A stretch of DNA of 64,000 nucleotides. It comes from Lunatimonas lonarensis. GTDB taxonomy: Bacteria; Bacteroidota; Bacteroidia; Cytophagales; Cyclobacteriaceae. Location of the stretch: positions 29,289-93,288 of the forward strand of contig NZ_AQHR01000091.1 in the NCBI RefSeq assembly GCF_000390185.1, read 5' to 3'. Below the pieces are notes generated by a model. That model had not been told where the DNA came from and made no database searches. It saw nothing but the letters and a program-made list of their open reading frames with translations. Position numbers and translations under genes: made by a program. Positions 10,297 to 18,488 of this stretch are shown piece by piece. Within the stretch, counting starts at the first letter, position 1. Every line of letters begins with the position of its first letter.

Positions 10297-10801
10297 CTGA
10301 TTATTTTTATTTTTTTACATGAGATGGAGTTACCGAAAAGCAATTTGGGTAAACTTACATTTCTTTATGGATAGACGGGTGTATTAGGCAAACAAATAAT
10401 TAGGCGTTCACCTTAAATCATGGGACAAGCATTTTTAATGTTTATACACAGTTATCAACCGAATACTTTTTCGGATTGTTCGGTAACACCGGTTTTTTTT
10501 GAAATCCGGCTGAAATACATCAAAGCTGTCCAGTCGGAAAACCTACATGGGTCGGCAATGAGCGATCCCGCTTTCCCAAATTCGGCCTACGGATACTTAT
10601 GAGCCTTTTTGGCAACCATAAATTATAGACAGACAGCGTAAAAAGGCAGGCTATCAATGGATTTTTCCTATTTTTGTGCTCTAAAATAAAAGCTTTTCAC
10701 CCGAAAGCCCGTAATTTACACGGTTAACATCTATTGTAAAAAGCTTTATTTCAGTTATTTATCGGCAAATTACTTTGCCGGTTTACCAACAATGACACTC
10801 G
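10297..10801 (+). other. Intergenic region between divergent genes
   Basis: These 505 bases separate the minus-strand SDR gene from the plus-strand acyltransferase gene. I see no convincing gene; a 60-codon ORF at 10420 lacks any family signal. There is one TTATACACA near 10442, followed by TTATCAACC, and a candidate -7 promoter element at 10669. The region is moderately A+T-rich, as expected for a divergent promoter region. Confidence 0.6.
10669..10676 (+). promoter_or_regulatory. Candidate -7 promoter element
   Basis: TATTTTTG matches the Bacteroidota -7 consensus TAnnTTTG. It sits about 126 bases upstream of the GTG start of the acyltransferase operon. I do not see a clear TTTG -33 element at the usual spacing, so this is only a candidate. 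Confidence 0.35.
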
Positions 10802-11626
10802 GTGGGGGAAAACAAGAAATTTATAGACATCAAAAAAGTCATCGGTGAGAAAAATCCGGCTCTGCTCAAATGGATGCCAGGTTTTGTCCTCTCTTACATA
10901 AAGCGTATCGTGCACGAAAACGATATCAACGAGGTAATGGCAAAACACGGTCACTTACAGGGCTTGGCGTTTGTGGATGCGCTAGTAGGAGAGTTCGGCG
11001 CGGAGGTGGCCGTATTTGGAACTGAAAACATCCCGTTGGAAAAGCCGGTTATTTTTGCATCGAACCATCCCTTGGGTGGTTTGGATGGAATCGTCCTTAT
11101 GCACGCTCTGGGAAAATACAGAAAGGATTTGAAGTTTTTGGTAAATGATATTTTGCTTAACATCCCCAATTTTGAAGGCCTTTTTGTTCCGGTAAACAAA
11201 CACGGTGGACACGGAAAGCAAGGCTTGGAGGTTATTGAAAATACCTACGCCGCCGACCAAGCGGTCTTGATTTTTCCCGCAGGCCTTGTTTCCAGAAAAC
11301 AGGACGAGGGAATCAAAGACCTGGAGTGGAAAAAAAGTTTTATAAGCAAATCCAAAAAATACCAAAGGGATGTGGTTCCTGTTTATATGGATGGACGCAA
11401 TTCTGCCTTTTTTTATGGACTGGCTAATTTCAGGAAAAAGATCGGCGTGAAGGCCAACGTAGAAATGTTTTATTTGGCCGACGAAATGTTTGGTCAGAAA
11501 AACAAAAAAATTTCTGTCCATATAGGAAAACCCATTTCTTACCAGTACTTTGACAATTCGAAAAGCGATAGGTACTGGGCCGAAGTAGTGAAAAACAAGG
11601 TTTATGAACTCGCCCAAGATACATGA
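10802..11626 (+). CDS. Lysophospholipid acyltransferase family protein, possible GlsA-like O-acyltransferase
   Basis: This 274-residue enzyme probably transfers an acyl chain to a lipid hydroxyl at the inner face of the membrane. The motif NHPLGGLD (His89, Asp95) corresponds to the HX4D motif of PlsC-type acyltransferases but with one extra residue, and FPAGLVSRK fits the second motif. The start is a GTG, since an in-frame TGA lies three codons upstream and the next ATG is at codon 25. Its stop overlaps the next start by four bases. The partner is an Acetyltransf_5 N-acyltransferase. In Bacteroides such a pair (GlsB/GlsA) makes glycine lipids, so an amino-acid lipid is the best inference here. 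Confidence 0.75.
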   Translation: MGENKKFIDIKKVIGEKNPALLKWMPGFVLSYIKRIVHENDINEVMAKHGHLQGLAFVDALVGEFGAEVAVFGTENIPLEKPVIFASNHPLGGLDGIVLMHALGKYRKDLKFLVNDILLNIPNFEGLFVPVNKHGGHGKQGLEVIENTYAADQAVLIFPAGLVSRKQDEGIKDLEWKKSFISKSKKYQRDVVPVYMDGRNSAFFYGLANFRKKIGVKANVEMFYLADEMFGQKNKKISVHIGKPISYQYFDNSKSDRYWAEVVKNKVYELAQDT

Positions 11627-12588
11627 CGTCTATGCAAGAAATTATAGCTCCGATAGATAGAGAATTGATAAAGAGGGAACTGACTCCCGATAGGTTTTTG
11701 CGATATGTCAATAACGGGGATAACGAAATATACCTTGTGGATCATCACAATGCGCCCCATGTGATGCAGGAAATCGGACGGCTACGGGAGGTGTCTTTTC
11801 GTTCGGCAGGAGGTGGTACCGGTCTGCCCCTGGACATAGACGAAAATGACACCTGTGAGAATTGCTATCAGCAACTCCTTGCCTGGAATCCGCAGGATGA
11901 AGAGATTATCGCGGGCTACCGATTGATCAAGTGTACAGATGCGGGTCTCAATGAGCATGGTGAGATCAACCTGTCCACGGCTCATCTGTTTCGCTTTTCC
12001 GATAAGTTTAAAACCGACTACCTGCCCTACACCATCGAGTTGGGGCGGTCGTGGGTTCAGCCCAATTATCAACCAAGTATAGATAACAGAAAGGGTCTTT
12101 TTTCGCTCGACAATCTTTGGGATGGCCTTGGTGCGGTGGTCATGATGCATCCGGATGTAAAATACCTTTTTGGAAAGGTCACCATGTATCCCCACTACAA
12201 TGCGGATGCCCGTGATGCGTTGATCTACTTTATGAACCACTATTTTCCTGACCGGGAAAAGTTGGTTCAGCCCATCGATGAGTTGGCCTACAAGGGGGAT
12301 GTGTCCAAGCTGGAGGGGATGTTTGACGGCCTTTCCTACAAAGAAGGATACAAACTGCTCAATTCGACGGTGCGTGGGCTGGGCGAAAACATCCCTCCCC
12401 TTATCAATACCTACATGAATCTTTCCTCGACCATGAAGACTTTTGGCACTTCGATGAACTATGAGTTTGGCGCGGTGGAGGAAACGGGTATTTTGCTTAC
12501 AATCTCTGATATCTACGACACCAAAAAGCACCGGCATTTGGATACGTTTGAGCGGGATCGGCATTTTGGAAGACCAGGTAAACGCTAG
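11623..12588 (+). CDS. GNAT-type (hemolysin/OlsB-like) N-acyltransferase, possible GlsB
   Basis: This 321-residue protein resembles the Acetyltransf_5 family, whose members attach a 3-hydroxy fatty acid to an amino acid to make ornithine or glycine lipids. Family-like signatures include REVSFRSAGGGTG near residue 55, EIIAGYRL near 90, and ELGRSWVQPNYQ, followed by WDGLGAVVMMHPDVKYLFGKVTM. The ATG at 11623 overlaps the upstream acyltransferase stop; an alternative ATG lies three codons later at 11632. The translational coupling supports sequential N- then O-acylation by the pair. The amino acid cannot be read from sequence; glycine is favoured only because of known Bacteroidota lipids. Confidence 0.75.
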   Translation: MTSMQEIIAPIDRELIKRELTPDRFLRYVNNGDNEIYLVDHHNAPHVMQEIGRLREVSFRSAGGGTGLPLDIDENDTCENCYQQLLAWNPQDEEIIAGYRLIKCTDAGLNEHGEINLSTAHLFRFSDKFKTDYLPYTIELGRSWVQPNYQPSIDNRKGLFSLDNLWDGLGAVVMMHPDVKYLFGKVTMYPHYNADARDALIYFMNHYFPDREKLVQPIDELAYKGDVSKLEGMFDGLSYKEGYKLLNSTVRGLGENIPPLINTYMNLSSTMKTFGTSMNYEFGAVEETGILLTISDIYDTKKHRHLDTFERDRHFGRPGKR

Positions 12589-12602
12589 CCTCGTTGGGAA
12601 AA

Positions 12603-13658
12603 ATGGGTGATCAGGGAACTACAGCGATTTATCCTTTTGGAAACACCGGCCTAATGCTGCCCAGAGTCATGTTTGGCAGTAGCGATTTGGGAAATCTATA
12701 CCGGGAAATCCCACTGGAGCAAAAGCATTTGATCATTGAGAAATGTGTGGAGCTGACCGCGCCTTACACGGTTTTTGACAGTGCAGGCAAGTACGGGGCG
12801 GGTTTGGCCTTGGAAGTAATCGGTCAATCCCTTGAGCAGCTTGGGGTTTCTCCCCAAAACGTCGTCATCAGCAATAAACTCGGTTGGGTACGTAGTCCGC
12901 TTTTGGGCAAAGAGCCAACCTTTGAACCCGGCATTTGGAAAGGACTCTCCTATGATGCCGTGCAAAAAATAAGCTATCACGGAATCATCGAATGTTTTGA
13001 CGAAGGCAATAGACTTCTGGGCCGCTATTCGCCTCAGTTGGTTTCTGTCCACGATCCGGATGAATACCTTGCCCAAGCCAGTTCTACCGTACATCGAGAG
13101 TACCTTTTTGAAGATATTTTGGATGCCTACCGCGCATTGGAGGATCTGAAAACGCAGGGGAGAGTTGCGGCCATTGGCCTAGGGGCCAAGGACTGGAGGG
13201 TGATTCCGGAGATTTACGAACAGGTACGGTTGGATTGGGTGATGATTGCAAATAGCCTTACGCTGTACGATCATTCTCCTGATCTGCTTGACTTTATCGA
13301 TAAATTGCATGCAGATGGGGTTGCTGTTATCAATGCAGCGGTGTTTAATGGAGGGTTTCTGGTCGGGGGGAATCTTTACAATTATAAACCTATCGACGAG
13401 TCCCTAACCGCAGACAGCCAAAAACTTGCCTGGAGAGCTTCTTTTTTTGAACGATGTCGCCTCCATGGCATTACGCCTTCGCATGCTTGTATCCAGTTTG
13501 CCCTTTCGGTTCCGGGTGTTCATGGTGTTGCCGTGAGTCCGGCGGATTTGATGAAGCTGGAGGAGAATTTTCAGGCCACCCAGCAACCGATCCCTTCATC
13601 CTTTTGGCAGGATCTCAAGGAGCAACAGTTGATTCCCGATTTTGAATTCCTAAAATAA
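12603..13658 (+). CDS. Aldo/keto reductase (aldose or L-fucose dehydrogenase-like)
   Basis: This 351-residue cytosolic NAD(P)-dependent oxidoreductase belongs to the aldo/keto reductase fold. I chose the ATG at 12603 over a TTG at 12594. Conserved elements include the substrate loop FDSAGKYGAGLALEVIGQSL, SNKLGW, the strand LVSVHDPDEYL, and GRVAAIGLGAKDW. The pattern resembles D-threo-aldose 1-dehydrogenase/L-fucose dehydrogenase proteins. A fucose-type permease starts 22 bases downstream, which supports a role in oxidising L-fucose or a related sugar. The gene starts only 14 bases after the GlsB-like gene, so it probably shares that operon. Confidence 0.82.
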   Translation: MGDQGTTAIYPFGNTGLMLPRVMFGSSDLGNLYREIPLEQKHLIIEKCVELTAPYTVFDSAGKYGAGLALEVIGQSLEQLGVSPQNVVISNKLGWVRSPLLGKEPTFEPGIWKGLSYDAVQKISYHGIIECFDEGNRLLGRYSPQLVSVHDPDEYLAQASSTVHREYLFEDILDAYRALEDLKTQGRVAAIGLGAKDWRVIPEIYEQVRLDWVMIANSLTLYDHSPDLLDFIDKLHADGVAVINAAVFNGGFLVGGNLYNYKPIDESLTADSQKLAWRASFFERCRLHGITPSHACIQFALSVPGVHGVAVSPADLMKLEENFQATQQPIPSSFWQDLKEQQLIPDFEFLK

Positions 13659-13680
13659 ACCTAATCCATCTGATAAACCC

Positions 13681-14991
13681 ATGTCACAATCATCTACGCC
13701 GACCAAGCCTTCGTTGATTTCCAAAAGGGATTTTTGGCCCTTTTTGTTGCTAACCATGTTATTTGCCCTGTGGGGAGTGGCCCACAACATGACCGATACG
13801 CTGCTGGCAGCCTTCAAGCGGATCATGAGCATGACCGATTTTCAGACCTCTTGGATCCAGCTGGCATTTTATGGTTCCTACTTTTGTCTGGCCCTGCCAG
13901 CGGCACTGTTTATTCGAAAGTACACCTATAAGTCCGGGATTTTGCTCGGATTGGGGATGTTTGCGGTTGGCGCCCTTCTGTTCTATCCGGCCAGTATCCT
14001 GATGTCCTATGGGTTCTTTCTGTTTGCGCTGTATGTGTTGGCCGGTGGCTTGTCCGTTTTGGAGACTGCCGCCAACCCCTATATTCTCGTTATCGGGCCG
14101 CAGGAGACCGCTACGCAGCGGCTTAATTTGGCGCAGTCCTTCAATCCCATTGGGTCGATCTTAGGGGTATACCTTAGTAAAGTGTTTATACTTTCCAAAT
14201 TGAATACCGCCGAGGCCTCTGACAGGACATCAATGGATCCAGCCGCTCTGAAAGCGATTCAGTCGGAGGAGTTGGCGGGCGTGATGGGAACCTATGTGGG
14301 GGTAGCCTTATTTTTGGTGGTGGTTTGGTTTGTCATCCGGGCAGTCCGCATGCCGGTTGCCTCCGAGACAGTCGAAAAGGATGGGGTGATTTCCGGATTC
14401 CGCCGTCTGCTCAAAAACCGGAATTACACGCTTGGGGTCATGGCGCAGTTTTTTTATGTCGGTGCGCAGATCGGCGTATGGTCATTTACGATACGTTATG
14501 TGATGGTGGAGTTGAATATGAACGAAAGTGAGGCTTCGGACTATTATCTACTTTCCCTTATTCTTTTTGCCGTTAGCAGGTTTGTGTTTACGGCACTGAT
14601 GAAATACGTAAAGCCGTCCCTATTGCTGGCAGTTTCGGCGCTAGCCGCCGCGCTGTTCAGTATCATGGTGATTTATTCCAATGGAATGGTGGGGGTTATT
14701 TCTTTGGTAATGGTGTCTGTTTGCATGTCGTTGATGTTTCCGACCATATATGGTCTATCCGCGGTCGGATTGGGCAATGACACCAAGCTGGGCGGTTCCG
14801 GATTGATCATGGCTATTTTGGGAGGGGCGATCATTACGGCTATTCAGGGACAGGTATCTGACAGCACCGGTAGCATAGGCATGTCCTACTGGGTTCCGGT
14901 GGTTTGTTTTATTGTAGTGATGGGTTTTGGACTAAACAACTACTATTCTCGTAGAAAACTTGCGCCGGCACCGCCTATGGTTACGCAATAA
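13681..14991 (+). CDS. fucP: MFS sugar permease, FucP-like (L-fucose:proton symporter family)
   Basis: This 436-residue inner-membrane symporter has about twelve membrane helices. The opening FWPFLLLTMLFALWGVAHNM, the segment QLAFYGSYFCLALPAALFIRK and the loop ETAANPYILVIGPQETATQRLNLAQ are typical of the FucP branch of the major facilitator superfamily. The acidic residue in the first helix of E. coli FucP is not obvious here, so the substrate may differ from L-fucose. It follows the aldo/keto reductase by 22 bases, suggesting uptake plus first oxidation of the same sugar. The name is by family resemblance. Confidence 0.82.
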   Translation: MSQSSTPTKPSLISKRDFWPFLLLTMLFALWGVAHNMTDTLLAAFKRIMSMTDFQTSWIQLAFYGSYFCLALPAALFIRKYTYKSGILLGLGMFAVGALLFYPASILMSYGFFLFALYVLAGGLSVLETAANPYILVIGPQETATQRLNLAQSFNPIGSILGVYLSKVFILSKLNTAEASDRTSMDPAALKAIQSEELAGVMGTYVGVALFLVVVWFVIRAVRMPVASETVEKDGVISGFRRLLKNRNYTLGVMAQFFYVGAQIGVWSFTIRYVMVELNMNESEASDYYLLSLILFAVSRFVFTALMKYVKPSLLLAVSALAAALFSIMVIYSNGMVGVISLVMVSVCMSLMFPTIYGLSAVGLGNDTKLGGSGLIMAILGGAIITAIQGQVSDSTGSIGMSYWVPVVCFIVVMGFGLNNYYSRRKLAPAPPMVTQ

Positions 14992-15190
14992 GGAATCCGG
15001 GAATGTTTCCTTTGTAGGTTTATGGATTTCTTGATGTAGAAAAGGGATCAGCCAAACTTTATTCTGGTATGTTCGTCCTTCGTCAGGCCAATGCTACGGG
15101 TATTGGCAGGGCGGAGGATTTTTTTTGGACTTTAGCAAGTATTCCCCTTGTATTTCTTTAGAATTTCGATATAAAAAATTATATTCCGCC

Positions 15191-15766
15191 ATGGCTCACC
15201 CAGATCAGAAATACATCGATGCCTTGCTGAATAACGACACGGCTGTCATAAGGGAGTTGTACCGAAACTACTCCGCAAAGATCAAGTGGATGGTATTAAA
15301 AAACAATGGGACGGAAGACGAAGTAGGCGACCTCATACAGGAAAGCTTGATGGCGATTTACCGCAGGGCATTAAAGGGAGATTTTGTGCTAACCTGTCCT
15401 TTCGATGCCTACTTCTACATGGTTTGCAAAAAGAAGTGGTTAAATGTGCTGGCAAAAAGAAAAACGGATAAGACGGTAACAATTGAGGACGACAACAGAT
15501 ATAATCTCGAAGACGATAGTTTTCGGCTGGCTGAAGAAAGTCTGGTGGAGGAAGGAAGGCGTAATCTGCTGCTTCAGAAAATCCAAGAACTTGGTACGGC
15601 GTGCAGAGAGCTTTTGGAATTGAGTTGGTCAGAGAAATCCATGGAGGAAGTGGCATCCCTACTCAATTACAGCTATGGATATGCCAGAAAGAAGAAATCA
15701 GAGTGCATGGCCAAGTTGATACAGGCAGTCAAGCAGTCTCCAGCCTATCAAAAGTTAAAATGGTAA
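15191..15766 (+). CDS. RNA polymerase sigma-70 family (ECF-like) factor
   Basis: This 191-residue alternative sigma factor directs RNA polymerase to a dedicated promoter set. I chose the ATG at 15191 (MAHPDQKYID); a TTG 22 codons upstream would add an unlikely extension. Region 2 spans about residues 20-90 (IRELYRNYSAKIKWMVLKN, then EDEVGDLIQESLMAIYRRA). Region 4 is near residues 135-185 (CRELLELSWSEKSMEEVASLL, then YARKKKSECMAKL). The TPR membrane protein four bases downstream has an anti-sigma-like N-terminus and is its likely partner. Confidence 0.88.
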   Translation: MAHPDQKYIDALLNNDTAVIRELYRNYSAKIKWMVLKNNGTEDEVGDLIQESLMAIYRRALKGDFVLTCPFDAYFYMVCKKKWLNVLAKRKTDKTVTIEDDNRYNLEDDSFRLAEESLVEEGRRNLLLQKIQELGTACRELLELSWSEKSMEEVASLLNYSYGYARKKKSECMAKLIQAVKQSPAYQKLKW

Positions 15767-15769
15767 CTC

Positions 15770-16534
15770 ATGGACACGGAAAAGATTGAACTATTCGAAA
15801 AATACCTAGCGGGGGATATGTCGGCGGAAGAGCGGACAGCCTTCGAATCCGATCTTTCTGCAGACAGGGAGTTGGCAGAGGATTTTAGCCTATACCAATA
15901 TATCGAAACCGACAGAAGGGCTTCATACGCTGCCATGGAGCGGGAAAGGGTATTGAAGGAATCGATTAAGGGGCTTAATGAAGAGTTTTTCCCTGAAAGA
16001 CCCGTAGTGATAGGAAGGGACAGAAACCTAAGGTATATGATTAGTGGAGTGGCGGCGACGCTTCTCTTGGGAGGGGTACTATTGTTCCTGCTTTTGTCGC
16101 ACTCTGTGGATATACAGGAAGAAGTTTCTTCTTACTATGCAACAAATTTCGAGGTCTTGGGGCAAACGATGGGGATGGAAAGTGATTTACAGGTAGCGAT
16201 AGAAGCCTATAATAAAAAAGAGTATACACAGGCTGTTCATTTGTTTGAGTCGCTTCTGGAACAGGATTCTCAAAACAGTGAGCTGCTGAAAAACATGGGG
16301 CTTTCCTACCTTGCCATTAATGACTTCCAATCGGCTCTAGAGGTTTTTGACAGACTGGCCAATGTTCCAGGGCTTCACGTTAACGAGGGGATGTTCTTAT
16401 ATGCCATGACGCTCTTGCTACGCGGGGATGATGTTGACTTGGAAGAGGCTGAGAAGATGTTGAATACCGTTGTTAGGGAGGGCAAGTCCGGAAGTGTTCA
16501 GGCTGCACAATGGCTAGAAAAGCTGGGGCGATGA
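15770..16534 (+). CDS. Anti-sigma-like membrane protein with TPR repeats
   Basis: This 254-residue protein has an acidic cytosolic N-terminus (LFEKYLAGDMSAEERTAFES) of the kind seen in anti-sigma factors. One membrane helix lies at about residues 88-110. The C-terminal part holds TPR-like helices (IEAYNKKEYTQAVHLFESLL, then LLKNMGLSYLAINDFQSALEVF). The simplest topology puts the N-terminus in the cytosol holding the adjacent sigma factor and the TPR part in the periplasm sensing a partner. It starts four bases after the sigma gene. There is no zinc-binding CHCC motif, so it is not a classical ZAS anti-sigma factor, and the assignment is inference from position and shape. Confidence 0.65.
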   Translation: MDTEKIELFEKYLAGDMSAEERTAFESDLSADRELAEDFSLYQYIETDRRASYAAMERERVLKESIKGLNEEFFPERPVVIGRDRNLRYMISGVAATLLLGGVLLFLLLSHSVDIQEEVSSYYATNFEVLGQTMGMESDLQVAIEAYNKKEYTQAVHLFESLLEQDSQNSELLKNMGLSYLAINDFQSALEVFDRLANVPGLHVNEGMFLYAMTLLLRGDDVDLEEAEKMLNTVVREGKSGSVQAAQWLEKLGR

Positions 16535-16871
16535 TACCCACATCATATGTGAGGCGCTGGTTTGACTTTTATTGTTCTTTTTACATTTATACTTTGTTTC
16601 GTTTTATTTTAGGTTAATTCATTTTGTTTTTGGCTTGATAAAAAATTTTATTATACATTATTTTTCAATTTTTTATCTGCTCTATGTATGTATTTAAGGT
16701 GGTGTTTACGATATAAAACTAATGTTGTTTGTGATGTTAAAAACGTATTTTGCATTTATTTATATAGAATCTTGTTAGATTGTTGTAAACATTATATAAA
16801 TTTACATCGTTAACCGTATCTTTATGGAAATGATGGGGTTCAGGGAAGTTGGATGTTAATAGCGAAAAGAT
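16535..16871 (+). other. A+T-rich intergenic region
   Basis: These 337 bases are markedly A+T-rich and contain no ORF I can support. A short inverted repeat (CACAT, CAT, ATGTG) lies just after the upstream stop, and poly-T stretches follow. The base composition suggests promoter and leader sequence for the next gene, but I find no exact TAnnTTTG element. Confidence 0.5.
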
Positions 16872-17456
16872 ATGAAGATTGTGATCACAGGTAGGGAAAA
16901 GTTCGGTCCGTCCGGCTGTAGGGGAGGACTTTCCTTGGAGGACTTTAGGTCTTGGAGTGGTCTTCTGCAAGTGGAAGAATTGACCTCTCTGGACAGTTTT
17001 TACAATCCCTCCGTTGAGGGAATCGGCGAAAAGTCGTTTGAGGGAGGAGATTTTTTTGGGGGCTTAGCCAAAGCACTCAGTGAGTTTATCGAGCAGGAAT
17101 TTGCCGTTGGTCAACCTTTTAATCTGCTGGCAACAGTAGAGGAACCAAAAGAGGAGATCAAAGACAAAGGTCCGGAAGAGTTTGAATTTTTGGGATACGA
17201 CGTCGTTAACCAACAGCTTGGACACAGTGTGTTGGTTCATTTGGGATGGTTGATAGCAGAGGCGGGAACAAACGTCAATGCCTATGGTTTATTGCCTGAT
17301 TTGGCTACGGCCACGCAGGCGGTAAATGATTTTAAGGATCACTTCCCGGGAATGGAAACTGCAGAGGGAGTCATAGTGGGTATTTGGAGAAGCGTACGAT
17401 CTGCGGATTCTCATGTGGATGTCGGGGATGCCGACGCGGTATTGGCAACAAAGTAG
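16872..17456 (+). CDS. Unknown 194-residue protein
   Basis: I do not recognise this protein. It has no signal peptide or membrane helix. Its N-terminus is glycine-rich (MKIVITGREKFGPSGCRGGL), followed by an acidic middle (VEEPKEEIKDKGPEEFEFLGYDVV). A mixed alpha/beta region follows (VNQQLGHSVLVHLGWLIAEAG). The reading frame is clean and begins with an ATG after a long A+T-rich leader. Its position downstream of the sigma/TPR pair, on the same strand, suggests it could be a target or effector of that sigma factor, but nothing in the protein shows this. Confidence 0.6.
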   Translation: MKIVITGREKFGPSGCRGGLSLEDFRSWSGLLQVEELTSLDSFYNPSVEGIGEKSFEGGDFFGGLAKALSEFIEQEFAVGQPFNLLATVEEPKEEIKDKGPEEFEFLGYDVVNQQLGHSVLVHLGWLIAEAGTNVNAYGLLPDLATATQAVNDFKDHFPGMETAEGVIVGIWRSVRSADSHVDVGDADAVLATK

Positions 17457-17546
17457 TTGATTCTGTTTTTTTAGATATAGCTGGGTAAGCTTGGTACATA
17501 TCATTTTATGAACGTACTTTGAAGGTCTGTTTAAACACTTTCAGGT

Positions 17547-17837
17547 ATGGAACTTTCCGAGTTTAAGATTTCGATAGCCGAAAAGAAGGTGCCCGAGGGT
17601 ATTTCTGTTCACCTAAGGGCGCTTTGGTTGGACGCAAGTGGGGATTGGCAGCGTGCCCACGATCTTATCGATCAGCGCACCGACCGCTCATCCGCGGCCC
17701 TTCACGCGTACCTGCACCGAAAAGAAGGGGATCAGTGGAACGCTGACTATTGGTATTCCCGCGCTGGTAAAAAGCGTTTTCAGGGTACGTTGGAGGAGGA
17801 ATGGGAAGAGTTGACGGCTTATTTTTTAGGTAAGTAG
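17547..17837 (+). CDS. Small conserved uncharacterised protein (96 residues)
   Basis: This short soluble protein carries a tryptophan- and histidine-rich pattern: LRALWLDASGDWQRAHDLID, then ALHAYLHRKEGDQWNADYWYS. I recall similar proteins of about 95 residues in several bacterial phyla, always uncharacterised, with the core ALWxDxxGDWxxAH and HAYLHRKEGD. The two blocks look like a degenerate helical repeat, and the second resembles a single TPR. It lies 90 bases after the unknown 194-residue gene. No function can be given. Confidence 0.7.
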   Translation: MELSEFKISIAEKKVPEGISVHLRALWLDASGDWQRAHDLIDQRTDRSSAALHAYLHRKEGDQWNADYWYSRAGKKRFQGTLEEEWEELTAYFLGK

Positions 17838-18119
17838 ACGCAAAGAATTGATTTAAAGCTGATTTTCCAACACAGAAAAATTGACAGGCGTTGAAAGCCC
17901 AAATCTCTAACGGTTTTTTTATAACTTTACCCGCTAAATCCCATGTAACCTAAAAAACTGAACCTACGATTGGCGGACAGGCGTGATGTCTCCTTCATTC
18001 ACTAGGATGAAAACCAACTATTCGGACTGTTTTGTGGAAGGGAGTCCCTGCCTGCCGACAGGCGGGCATCCCGATAAACCGGGACAAGTTCTGACCGATT
18101 AAAGACAAATTATAAACAC
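17838..18119 (+). other. Intergenic leader upstream of mgsA
   Basis: These 282 bases contain no supported gene. A near match to the -7 element (TAACTTTA) lies around 17920, and two adjacent hairpins lie at 18049-18084. Part of the stem sequence (GACAGGCG) also occurs near 17977, which suggests remnants of a short dispersed repeat. Confidence 0.45.
18049..18084 (+). repeat. Two tandem hairpins, REP-like
   Basis: TGCCTGCC (18049-18056) and GGCGGGCA (18061-18068) pair around a GACA loop with one G-U pair. TCCCG (18069-18073) and CGGGA (18080-18084) form a second short stem immediately after. There is no T-run, so these are not terminators. They resemble short palindromic repeats scattered through Bacteroidota intergenic regions, or could structure the mgsA leader. 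Confidence 0.5.
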
Positions 18120-18485
18120 ATGAAAATAGCACTGATCGCCCACGACGGAAAGAAGGCCGACATGGTTCATTTTTTGAGTGGATTCAAGAGCGAGCTGGAA
18201 GGCATTGAACTTGTGGCTACCGGCACCACTGGTTTGCATATCGAAAAGGCGGGGTTTAAGGTGCAACGATTGCTTTCAGGGCCACTTGGAGGAGATGCTC
18301 AGATTGGAGCGATGGTAGCGGAGAAACAGCTGGATATGGTTGTTTTTTTTAGAGACCCACTCGGAAAGCACCCCCACGAGCCGGATGTTCAGATGCTGAT
18401 GAGGGTTTGTGATGTACACAATGTGCCTTTGGCTACTAACTTGGCAGCCGCTGAAATGATGTTTAAGAACCTAACCTCTAAATGA
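18120..18485 (+). CDS. mgsA: Methylglyoxal synthase
   Basis: This cytosolic enzyme converts dihydroxyacetone phosphate to methylglyoxal and phosphate, a bypass that relieves sugar-phosphate stress. The protein is 121 residues, shorter than the 152 of E. coli. The signatures are [10 protein letters not shown] (His8) and [12 protein letters not shown], whose Asp59 matches the catalytic aspartate of the family. [13 protein letters not shown] and VPLATN near the end also fit. It is encoded four bases upstream of pfkA, so a node that sheds triose phosphate is cotranscribed with the committing step of glycolysis. Confidence 0.93.
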   Translation: MKIALIAHDGKKADMVHFLSGFKSELEGIELVATGTTGLHIEKAGFKVQRLLSGPLGGDAQIGAMVAEKQLDMVVFFRDPLGKHPHEPDVQMLMRVCDVHNVPLATNLAAAEMMFKNLTSK

Positions 18486-18488
18486 TAA

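Noticed and set aside
10442..10460. TTATACACA followed by TTATCAACC, resembling DnaA boxes
   Set aside because: One good box without a cluster, an A+T-rich unwinding element or dnaA/dnaN neighbours does not make a replication origin.
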